Assembly: GCA_002914805.1 (NCBI GenBank)
Contig: JXTB01000108.1
Span: 422,835 to 486,834, forward strand
Direction: 5' to 3'
Origin: Parasponia andersonii
Lineage: Eukaryota; Streptophyta; Magnoliopsida; Rosales; Cannabaceae
Length of the DNA: 64,000 nucleotides
Made by a program: the position numbers and the translations under genes
Part shown: one piece after another, positions 12,301-20,981 of the stretch
Position numbering within the stretch: position 1 is the first letter of the stretch
How the letters are laid out: each line of letters opens with the position of its first letter
Notes under the pieces: model-generated
Told to the model about the DNA's origin: nothing
Database searches by the model: none
The model's input: the letters and a program-made list of their open reading frames with translations, nothing else

Positions 12301-12859
12301 CGACCTGACACTTACTCTGCAGGAAGGCTGAAGGAACTTGGAAGTGTTCGCTGTTCACCCAAGGGGAGCACCACGCCCCTCCAACGGCATATAGCCTAGC
12401 GTGAGAGTCCTATTGTTTGTCCGACCGCTGCAATCCCCAGAAGATGTGACGTCCTGGCAGCGGTTGGAGGTAGAAGGTGGGGTAGGAGCCTTTCTTGGGG
12501 ATGAGGGTAAGCTTATAAGCATAAAAGACCACCTCCAGGTCAATATGCATGTTATAGATAACTGATAGGGCGGAAAGCCCCATCATAATCATGATCCCAT
12601 TTGCATTCAACTGCATCGGATGGATTGCCGTCAGAGCAAAGAATTGGTGGATCAGGAGAGGAAGAGGGAATCGCAGCCAATCCAGATGCTTTCTGCCTAG
12701 GATGATGGAATCCTCGGGGGCGCAAGGACGAAGATACCAGTCCGCAGGGCCCTCAACCCGTTGTAGCGTCACTCCTCCGGGGAGGCAGAGCTGCCTCCTC
12801 AGTGAATCCAGCTCTGAATCCACAACGGGGCACAATTCTTGGTGTTGACTTGAAGCCAT
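9364..12859 (-). pseudogene. Antisense five-exon gene in Gypsy A (Tat extra ORF; Transposase_28-like N-terminus)
   Basis: Runs opposite to gag-pol. Exons (in minus order) are 12859-12316, 12240-11821, 11742-10988, 10908-9834 and 9566-9364. Introns of 75, 78, 79 and 267 bp all have GT-AG ends (GTAAGT, GTGAGT, GTTTGT, GTAACT donors; TGCAG or GGCAG acceptors). The summed frame is 999 codons including stop. The first 170 residues resemble the plant family labelled putative gypsy-type transposon (Pfam Transposase_28), from memory. Exon 3 is Ser/Pro/Gly-rich, exon 4 is a long Ala/Leu/Glu coiled coil, and exon 5 is a compact conserved tail. Four in-frame stops (ends of exons 1 and 3, middle of exon 2, late exon 4) disable this copy; three are TGG-to-TAG relative to B. 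Extra ORFs, often antisense, are known in Tat elements; function is not known. Confidence 0.8.
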
Positions 12860-12982
12860 TATTCTGAAATACAACTGAAAGAGAAAAGGTCTTTAGAGGG
12901 GAAGGAAGCGGAAACCCTAGGATTTTATGAGGCTAGAATGATTGAAGATTTTGGTAAAGTGGCAAATGAACGCAATTGCGGC

Positions 12983-12990
12983 TTTTTATA
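12983..12990 (-). promoter_or_regulatory. TATA box for the antisense gene of Gypsy A
   Basis: TATAAAAA on the minus strand, 124 bp upstream of the antisense ATG at 12859. The same element sits at the same distance in element B (38114-38121). It lies in the 3' untranslated region between the antisense start and the polypurine tract, not in the LTR, which suggests a separate promoter. Confidence 0.6.
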
Positions 12991-13184
12991 GAGGGGAAGC
13001 CGAAGAGTTTTTCTGGAAAAGGGGAGAATGAGGAAGACCGAACAGTCGGAATTTCAAAATTCAAACAGATTTCGTGATATGGGATGGCGTGCCTCTGCAT
13101 GGTAAGAGGGGAATCACGTGCATCCTCCAGATTGGAGGAACAGAGAAACGATTTCCCCACTAGATGGATGCGAATCCGTCAAGT

Positions 13185-13200
13185 AGGGAAACGGGGGCAG
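13185..13200 (+). other. Polypurine tract, Gypsy A
   Basis: AGGGAAACGGGGGCAG directly before the 3' LTR, which starts TGTGGGACCC at 13202. The equivalent in B is AGGGAAATGGGGGCAG. Confidence 0.8.
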
Positions 13201-13201
13201 T

Positions 13202-14183
13202 TGTGGGACCCGTTCCCAAGCCATACACCACGTGGATGGTCGAGCGGTTGAACATGTCACAAAAGGGGTCTACCATCCGACAGGTGTCGAGAGTGATTAG
13301 TTAAAGGCCACGTGGGTCGCACGTGATCTCACAATCGGCCATTGGGCCGTCCGAAGTTTGGGCCGAGCCCATCACAGACCCTGGATAGTTTTGGCCCAAT
13401 CCGACCCTTACCTCGACAGCTGGGGGTCGGATGCCCCAAGAGTCTTCCACCTGAATACAATGGCCCTTACCTCGACAGTTAGGGGGGGTCGGAAGCCCCA
13501 AGGGTCTTCCACCTGAATACAATGGGAAGCCCCAAGGGTCTTCCACCTGAACACAATGGCCCTTACCTCGACAGTTTGGGGGGGTCGGAAACCCCAAGGG
13601 TCTTCCACCTGAATACAATGGAAAGCAGCTCACGACTCCAGACCCAGACAGAGCATTTAATGTGATCCTGGGTAGGCGTGCATAAGGGGCAAGCCGTCCT
13701 GACAGAACGGCGATTCATCTAAATCTCACTCCTGACATATTCATGCCGTAGGAGGCAGCGGAAATCAGGCTACGGCGATACAGAGGAGATCACAGAAATC
13801 TCGGCCCGTGACTTCTGAAAAAAACTTTGAGCAGGAAGGTACTCAGTCCGGAAATTGAGACCCGCATGGTTCACGATCTCAGAACTATACATATATGAGC
13901 CATGCGTTCCTGAGAGGGGCATGTACGCTTACAAAGAGAAATATATAAAAAAGCTTAAGAGCAAAAAATATACACTTATACTAAACTAATTCCTTTCTAC
14001 CCTGTATCAAAGATAAAACCACTGACTTAAGCATCGGAGAGTTTTTGCAGGTAGCCACCCTGCCTCTCTGACCCTGTTTGGAGTTCAGAGTACTTTGGGA
14101 TAGCGAGGACATGTGGACAGTTGGAAAACACATCATCGGCGGTTCAGAGACACGTGGACGGCTAGTGAGAAACCGCTCCAACA
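13202..14183 (+). repeat. 3' LTR of Gypsy A
   Basis: 982-bp LTR starting TGTGGGACCC and ending CTCCAACA, followed by the GTCTC target duplication. It differs from the 5' LTR mainly by an expanded 60-bp minisatellite. Confidence 0.95.
13405..13621 (+). repeat. 60-bp minisatellite in 3' LTR of Gypsy A (4 units, one partial)
   Basis: Units of 59 (13405-13463), 62 (13464-13525), 34 (13526-13559, truncated) and 62 bp (13560-13621). Each full unit starts CCCTTACCTCGACAG and ends with AATACAATGG. The G-run length differs between units (5-8 G), which accounts for the size differences. Confidence 0.9.
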
Positions 14184-14188
14184 GTCTC

Positions 14189-15666
14189 CTCTATAAGAAA
14201 GGTGATGAGTGCAAGTTGATTGGCTATTGTGATGCCGATTATGCCGGAGATTATGATACAAGACGATCAACTACTGGGTATATTTTTAAGCTTGGAGCGA
14301 GAACCATATCTTGGTGTAGTAAGAGACAACTAACTGTTTCTCTATCAACGATAGAAGCTGAATATAGAGCAGCAGCAATGGCGACTTAGGAAGACATGGC
14401 TAGTACAACTAATGAAAGACATGCACCAATCCATAGACTATGCGATACCACTCTATTGCGACAATCAATCTGCAATTAATCTAGCAGAGAATCTGGTGTT
14501 TCATGCATGAACTAAACATGTTGAAGTTCATTATCATTTTCTCAGGAAGAAAGTGCTACAAGAAAAACTTGACATGCGCGAAGTTAGAACTGAAGATCAA
14601 GTTGCAGACTTNNNNNNNNNNNNNNNNNNNNNNNNNNNNNNNNNNNNNNNNNNNNNNNNNNNNNNNNNNNNNNNNNNNNNNNNNNNNNNNNNNNNNNNNN
14701 NNNNNNNNNNNNNNNNNNNNNNNNNNNNNNNNNNNNNNNNNNNNNNNNNNNNNNNNNNNNNNNNNNNNNNNNNNNNNNNNNNNNNNNNNNNNNNNNNNNN
14801 NNNNNNNNNNNNNNNNNNNNNNNNNNNNNNNNNNNNNNNNNNNNNNNNNNNNNNNNNNNNNNNNNNNNNNNNNNNNNNNNNNNNNNNNNNNNNNNNNNNN
14901 NNNNNNNNNNNNNNNNNNNNNNNNNNNNNNNNNNNNNNNNNNNNNNNNNNNNNNNNNNNNNNNNNNNNNNNNNNNNNNNNNNNNNNNNNNNNNNNNNNNN
15001 NNNNNNNNNNNNNNNNNNNNNNNNNNNNNNNNNNNNNNNNNNNNNNNNNNNNNNNNNNNNNNNNNNNNNNNNNNNNNNNNNNNNNNNNNNNNNNNNNNNN
15101 NNNNNNNNNNNNNNNNNNNNNNNNNNNNNNNNNNNNNNNNNNNNNNNNNNNNNNNNNNNNNNNNNNNNNNNNNNNNNNNNNNNNNNNNNNNNNNNNNNNN
15201 NNNNNNNNNNNNNNNNNNNNNNNNNNNNNNNNNNNNNNNNNNNNNNNNNNNNNNNNNNNNNNNNNNNNNNNNNNNNNNNNNNNNNNNNNNNNNNNNNNNN
15301 NNNNNNNNNNNNNNNNNNNNNNNNNNNNNNNNNNNNNNNNNNNNNNNNNNNNNNNNNNNNNNNNNNNNNNNNNNNNNNNNNNNNNNNNNNNNNNNNNNNN
15401 NNNNNNNNNNNNNNNNNNNNNNNNNNNNNNNNNNNNNNNNNNNNNNNNNNNNNNNNNNNNNNNNNNNNNNNNNNNNNNNNNNNNNNNNNNNNNNNNNNNN
15501 NNNNNNNNNNNNCATGTTGAAGTTCATTATCATTTTCTCAGGAAGAAAGTGCTACAAGAAAAACTTGACATGCGCGAAGTTAGAACTGAAGATCAAGTTG
15601 CAGACTTTTTCACGAAAAGGCTCAATTCTACAACATTTCAGAAATTCAGGGACCAGTTTGTTAGGG
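14189..15666 (+). pseudogene. Copia D pol fragment: RNase H to C-terminus, with assembly gap
   Basis: RNase H of the Copia polyprotein, with the conserved blocks [10 protein letters not shown] (14221-14250), [17 protein letters not shown] and the ADFFTKRL block (15600-15625). It is interrupted by stops (for example TAG at 14387) and by a 901-base N run. The segment just before the gap is repeated exactly just after it, so the gap is probably an assembly error rather than missing coding sequence. The coding region ends near 15670, where an inserted LTR-like sequence makes the true C-terminus uncertain. Confidence 0.85.
14612..15512. other. Assembly gap (901 N), probably spurious
   Basis: The 95 bases before the gap (14517-14611) are identical to the 95 bases after it (15513-15607). 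Two contig ends that overlap but were not merged would look like this. Confidence 0.9.
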
Positions 15667-16205
15667 AATAACCTCCCCAATAGACACACAATAGTGGAAG
15701 CGATAAAATAAATGTGAAAAATAATGCCGAAATAAATAAATAGGACACACAAATTTAGCGTGGTTCACCAAATTGGCTACGTCCACGGAGCTGCTGCAGA
15801 TTTTCACTATTGAGAGAAAAAGAACATTTACAAGTGTTTACACTCAACACTCTCAACTCACACCCTAGACCCCGAATACACCCAAGAGAAAAACTGTATT
15901 TTTCTCTTAACTCTCAAGAATAAAAACTCTCAATTTTTACTCTCACTTTACACTTGGTGTATTTCACCTTTTTTCTAGGATGATTAGAACAGTAGATGAG
16001 AAGCCCTTTTTATAGGTGTGTTTAGGCCTCTCTTACACGTTTTGACAACCAAACCATTCCTTTTTTAATACACGGAATGGACACACTCATACACGGTTTT
16101 CTTTTTTTTTTTTTTTTTAAATATCAAACCGTGTCTCTAACACGGTCTCAACACGCCTTGGCTAACAAGAATAATGTATTAAATACATTCACATGCATTC
16201 CAACA
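15659..16205 (-). mobile_element. Probable solo LTR (Copia-like), antisense inside Copia D
   Basis: Read on the minus strand this 547-bp segment starts TGTTGGAATGCATG, has a TATA box (TATAAAAAGG at 16005-16014), a T-rich leader and ends CCCTAACA, the shape of an LTR with TG...CA ends. It lies between the end of Copia D pol and the polypurine tract, where nothing is expected. No internal coding region accompanies it. The flanks (CAGTT and GTAAC) do not form a clean 5-bp duplication, so the exact ends are uncertain. Confidence 0.6.
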
Positions 16206-16263
16206 GTAACACAATTTAACATGAATCGAAGGGAGAGTTTGACAAGTCAGTATTGAAGGGGAG

Positions 16264-16859
16264 TGTTAAAGGTCTCCACCGCCTTATCAAAATACTCTAC
16301 AACTATATAATATATATTATATATGAGGAAGCTTATGGAAGCTTCACGAATCCTACTACTTGCTAAGCCGACAATTACATTGCCAAATGTACTAGAAAAA
16401 TCTAAAGTTTTATGTATTATATTTGTATATATAAAGGAAGCTTACAGAAGCTTCACGAACCTTTTTGCAACTTGTTATGTCGGCAAGAAAATTGCCTAGA
16501 TACTAGAATATTCTAGGATGAGAAAGTCCGTTAATTACACCGACCTTAAGTGCCTATATAAAGAGAGCTTTGGGTCTCGGTTGTAAGTGTGAGCAAAAAA
16601 TAAGTGTATGCGATTGTGAAGTGTATGAGTTAGAAAGTATATATATATATATATATATATACAAGTGTGTGTCCACGCGAGGTAGAGTAAAGTAAGGTGT
16701 GCGTAAGATAAAGAGTAAAGCGTTGTGTATAAAGTGTGGTCTATTGTGTGTCAAATCTTGGAATAATTATTTTTTACTGTAATAAAAGTAATTATATTAT
16801 TTTTTCCACGTGTTGTGCGNCTTGAAAATTGTTTGATTCAAGCCTTGATAGTTGTAACA
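16264..16859 (+). repeat. 3' LTR of Copia D
   Basis: Begins TGTTA directly after the polypurine tract and ends TAACA, a matching inverted pair, giving 596 bp. It has a TATA box (TATATAA near 16555), a (TA)n stretch at 16639-16661 and one N at 16820. Its 5' partner is outside the window, so the end is inferred from the terminal inverted bases only. Confidence 0.7.
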
Positions 16860-17385
16860 GTTATCCTTACTCTTAACTAGACTCCGTTGTCGTTAGTTAG
16901 AGTCCGTTGTGATTAGTTTTGTAACTATGATCATTTTTCACAATTTCCTCTCAAAACTTTCATTATCTAGCCTAAAGAGAACATAATTGTGCAAGTTTTT
17001 ATAATATCTTTGTGAACGTAAAGTTTACAAACTTTAAAACTATGTTTCCTGATCTGTAATAGAGCGCTTTAGAAGAAATGAGACACAACTTTTGAAGAAT
17101 TCTTCACATAATTAGTAAAATTAGGAAAAAAATGACTCAATTTTTTACTCATTATCTTAACTCTCTCGTTTATAATTATTTTCACTACTGATTGTTTAAC
17201 ATGCCCCAAGAGAAGAAGTTGACATAAACCTTAACTTCTTATTGCACTCTACAAATATGAAGATACCAAATGCATCCACGCAGCTGGTGAAAAATGTCTC
17301 CAGTGGGTACCATTAGGCTTAAAACTACCGTTAAGACCAATATAACGGCTGATATATGTAAATATATATATACACACATATGAGT
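16860..17385. other. Intergenic, AT-rich; 3' flank of the APD-like gene
   Basis: No gene recognised. It includes two direct copies of ACTCCGTTGT/GTCCGTTGT text at 16879-16911 and probably the 3' UTR of the APD-like gene, which ends at 17386 on the minus strand. Confidence 0.5.
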
Positions 17386-18524
17386 TCAAACTGAAAAAAT
17401 CTTCCTCACTTTCTTTATCTTTCTACGGCATATGGGACAGGTACCAGCCTCTTCTGCAACCCTGCGCGCAGAGTGAATAGAATTCAAAATCCAACATCCA
17501 GTTAAGCACAATGATTCTCTGTTATCAGATGGAAACAATTCAGCTATTGAGGGTTAATGATTGTGTTTATCAAACATACACTTCTATTCGAGGTACAACT
17601 CTTAGTCCAGTCACAGTATGGCGACCTATGACTATTTGATTTAACAAAATGGCTCTATAGCGGTAAAAGCCATAGGCACTAAACAAGAGGTAATACCTTG
17701 TTCCACAAGTAAAGCAGGCGGCACAATGTCCACAAGGAAGAAAGAAGCAATCTCTCGGTGAATCAAAGCAAATGACACAAGTCCGCCGAGGGTTGTTAAT
17801 ACTGTGATTCTTTTCTCCTTCATTTGTTGCTGCATTGCCTTCCAAGGAATACTCCGCTACTTGCGACTCCTCCGGATCCTCTTCCTCATGGGAAAGAGAA
17901 TCATAAGATGAGCCCCAACTTGAAACGTCATCGTCTTTGGGAAGGAGTAATGGAGCTCTTTCTGGTTCTCCTCTGTGTACAACCCCATTTTGGAACTTGT
18001 TACAAAATCTGAAGGCCACTAAGAGAATCAAGGTCATCAAACCTGTATGCAGAAATAGAGGCAATTTCAAAGCAGAGTCATTATATCTTCTTCTTTTACT
18101 ATTTTCGTTTAAAAAGAAGGATTGTTACTCGGTAAAAAAATGAACCTGCACCGATCAAATATAAGAGCCATCTTGGTCCATAAGACAGTTTGACGTACCA
18201 GTCATCACCAGCTGGAGAATCCTGAAAGAACCAAAACATGTTCAAGCTTGCGTATTGAGAAAGGATTAATAGTCTATAATTTGTCTCGGCAGTAATGTAA
18301 ACATATAACTGTCAAATGAGAACTTTATCTTACCTCATTATGAGCTGGAGATGTCAAGACAGCTGTTTTTGCACCTAGAATAGAAAGCTTCAAGCTACAT
18401 AGATGGTTACCAAGCAGGCACTTGTAGTAGGCGTTGGTTGTGTTGTAAAGAAGAGCTTTTATAGTGAACTCTAGCTCTACCTGTATGATGACCATTGAAT
18501 GGAGGTAAATCAATCACCTTACTG

Positions 18525-18560
<36 letters not shown>

Positions 18561-20405
18561 TGACTGTGTTAGAAAATAACATAAAAATTTACTATAGTTA
18601 GGGAAGTGCTTGGAGATCAAAGCTTTCCAAAATTAATTTCCTACATTGCCATGAAATTTTCTTTTAGAGTCTATGTAGCAGAAACTCGAATGATAACTTT
18701 TTATCAGTGTCTCAAAAGAGAGGCAAATCGAGTTAAGGAAAGCGTAATTTTTGGTTACAGGGGACATCATTTTAACCAACGCAACCAACAAACAGCTTTT
18801 AGCTGTTTTTACTACATTATGTTTCAATCAAATTAAGACAATCTTGTACTATATATTTCAAGAAAGAAGAACTAAAGAACACTTACTTTAGAAATAAATG
18901 AAAGAACCATATTTCTAGTTGTGGAGCTAAAAAAAAATTAGGACTGCTTCTGTAAAAATACTAGATGAGCACTTTGGCAGTTACCTCCACCTCCTCAGAG
19001 TTCAAGTTCCCCACTGCAATAAAATAACTAGAAGACTCCGGAATTTCCTGTTGGATCTTACCACTTCCTGTAGAGTCTAACAGGTTCAGAATGGCCTAAT
19101 CAGTGCCAAAGTGGAAGTATTTACTTTAAAGTGCTGAGTTTTACCATGTATTACATTCCATGACAGAGTTGTAATATTAGGATAAGATGGATCCTCTATC
19201 CACTCAACCAGGCTTTCTCTACCTGCAAAAATACATGAAACATGCTGTAATTTCAAGACTTAATTTTCCTTCAAATGGCCGTCTTTTATTCCTAAGCTCG
19301 AGACAAAATCGGTCATTCAGAAGCAGGAAATGAACACAATCTCACCGAGTTTGGCGATTATTGAAGTTGGAAATTACCTTTGGTTATTACAAGCAATAAA
19401 GGTGGCGAACTCGGAGACTTTATATCAAATAGAACATCTACTCTAGACCCTTTGTTCAAGAAGTATATCCACTCCTGTAACAGGCAATGCAGTTCAATTT
19501 CACATTACTGAACTTACATTCTCGTGACTCAGAAAATACAAAAGGAAACTTGAGAAAGACGATGCTGCATAAAAAAACTAACGAGGTAAAAAAAGGCCAA
19601 AATTTTAATACAAGTGTAGAAAATCTATCTTGCCTTATGAAAATTGAGTGGTACAAATGTATTATGTGTTTCAGTCCAAGTGAGTTCCACATCCAGCGGA
19701 GGAGGTTCATAAAAGCCATATAACACTGGCCCAGGTTTTGCCCCTTCTAGTCCCTCTACCTGTTTTTAGGCCAGAGTGAATAAAGAAGAGTAGCAATTGA
19801 ACATGTATTTATGTATGTATACATGAAGAAAAAACAGAACAAATGAATGTGCATAAGACGAATACATAATAGTAAATCACCATAATGGACTGGACAAAGA
19901 AGGGGTTTGTTTGAATGAGGCGTGAGCAATCGGGGCCCAGTTGTAAATTGGAAGATCCATAGAAACCGAGAATCAGAGTTACACATCCTGCTAGTGAGGA
20001 ATTTATACAAATCACATGCAATCCGAAAAAACCAAGTGAGAGTCTTATTACTTCATGACCTGATGATGTAGTTTTGGTACCAAAAAAGGGAAAATAATAA
20101 GTCAACTAACCAAAGAACCAAAAGGTGACAAGCAAAAGAAGGCAGGACCAGACATCGTCCCGCATCTCCGACGCTGTTGTTTCGGAGATCGATGTGTTCG
20201 TACGATATGGTAAGACTGAACTCCGCCGCTGGTGACTAGTTTGCTGATGGTTTTGATTCTCGTTATTTTCCTCATTCTCAGGAAGGTCAACGTTCTCTTC
20301 CTCTTGGACCTGTGAAGAAGATGGTGCTGACGAGGGCAACGAGGACGAGCCATCTGCCATGAATGTGGTAGAGGAAGAGGCAGAAGAAGGGTGTGGCTCT
20401 ACCAT
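17386..20405 (-). CDS. APD: APD-like transmembrane RING E3 ubiquitin ligase
   Basis: Ten exons: 20405-20111, 19987-19881, 19759-19634, 19474-19378, 19222-19145, 19067-18985, 18480-18334, 18221-18146, 18042-17697, 17461-17386; 1431 nt, 476 aa, in frame throughout. The N-terminus is Ser- then Glu/Asn-rich. Membrane segments are at about 86-108 and 327-350, bracketing a conserved extracytoplasmic-type domain (LGFYGS, GPDCSRLIQTNPFFVQSI, FHKEWIYFLN). The C-terminus is a C3HC4 RING with Cys425, Cys428, Cys440, His442, Cys446, Cys449, Cys460 and Cys463. This matches the ABERRANT POLLEN DEVELOPMENT family, membrane E3 ligases of the endomembrane system needed for pollen mitosis in Arabidopsis; which APD paralogue is not resolved. 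Intron 3 uses a GC donor. The 20405 start is the first ATG in frame; a second Met follows 15 codons later. Confidence 0.9.
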
Positions 20406-20981
20406 GTCCACCCCGGGAAAATAAGGCTAAGACTTCGATAAAGACTGATGAAGCAGAGCTTATGTGAAAAATAGAGATTGAAGAGTAAAGAAGGGATTGT
20501 ACCAAAAGTGTAAAGAATAAAGAGGGTGTGGATGTGAACTGAACCGGCCATTGGAATAGAAAGCAGTGCTTTTTGTGTTTCTAAGTTCTTGATAGTTGAT
20601 CACTTGATCCCCTCTCAAGGGAATGGTAGTTGGTACTTGGGTCAGTTGGCGCGACGGTTAGATGGATATGGAGTGGCTTCAACTGCCGAGGTTTGGGTTG
20701 TTTTGGGTCCGCTGGCGGCCCATGAGTTGGGCTTAGTGTGTCGCAAAGCCCAAATGTGGCCCGTTATTCATGTTTCTAACTCTTCCATTCATTGTCCACA
20801 TGTCATGTACGCATTGGCTAGATACACGAAGTAACTACACTTTCGACTCTGATGCGTGTATATACACAGTCTCCACTCTGTAATGTCCAATGCATTGCTT
20901 ACTACTACTGCTACTACCACTAGTAATAGCTTGTTAAGCTGCGATTCAGAAAGTGTGCGACTTTGCCGAAGGGGAAGAAAG
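20406..20981. promoter_or_regulatory. Shared upstream region of the divergent APD/CYP20-1 pair
   Basis: 576 bp separate the two ATGs. Three site II motifs (TGGGCY, here as GGCCCA 20717-20722, TGGGCT 20728-20733, AGCCCA 20747-20752) cluster in 36 bp; such motifs are bound by TCP factors in plant housekeeping promoters. TATATA at 20859-20864 lies 118 bp before the CYP20-1 ATG. No TATA box was recognised for the APD side. The open frame at 20589-20834 has no recognisable content. Confidence 0.55.

Larger units (their letters stand above)
1470..14183 (+). mobile_element. Ty3/Gypsy (Tat-type) LTR retrotransposon A, nested in Copia D
   Basis: Complete 12.7-kb element with both LTRs (1470-2322 and 13202-14183), PBS at 2326-2343, polypurine tract ending at 13200 and a perfect 5-bp target duplication GTCTC (1465-1469 and 14184-14188). 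The order is LTR, gag-protease, RT-RNase H-integrase, hairpin repeats, 99-bp array, antisense spliced gene, LTR. A DGGSS protease motif, a second RNase H-like segment beginning TDGST, and the large 3' region point to the Tat lineage. Gag-pol carries several frameshifts and stops, so the copy is non-autonomous. It is clearly related to element B at 26948-39255. Confidence 0.95.
14189..16859 (+). mobile_element. Ty1/Copia element D, right part
   Basis: Continuation of the Copia polyprotein after the Gypsy A insertion: RNase H, a gap, the end of pol, an antisense LTR-like insert (15659-16205), a polypurine tract (TGAAGGGGAG, 16254-16263) and the 3' LTR (16264-16859). The direct continuity of RNase H frame with 1464 is the key evidence. 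Confidence 0.88.

Noticed and set aside
14517..14611. The 95-bp repeat around the gap as LTRs or a target duplication
   Set aside because: It lies inside the RNase H coding sequence and is identical on both sides of an N run, which fits contig overlap better.
14503..15711. Long open frames on both strands across the N gap
   Set aside because: They are produced by translating N; only the flanking RNase H pieces are real.
20589..20834. 81-codon open frame between the APD and CYP20-1 genes
   Set aside because: No recognisable domain, lies in the divergent promoter, and contains the site II motifs and is followed closely by the TATA box.
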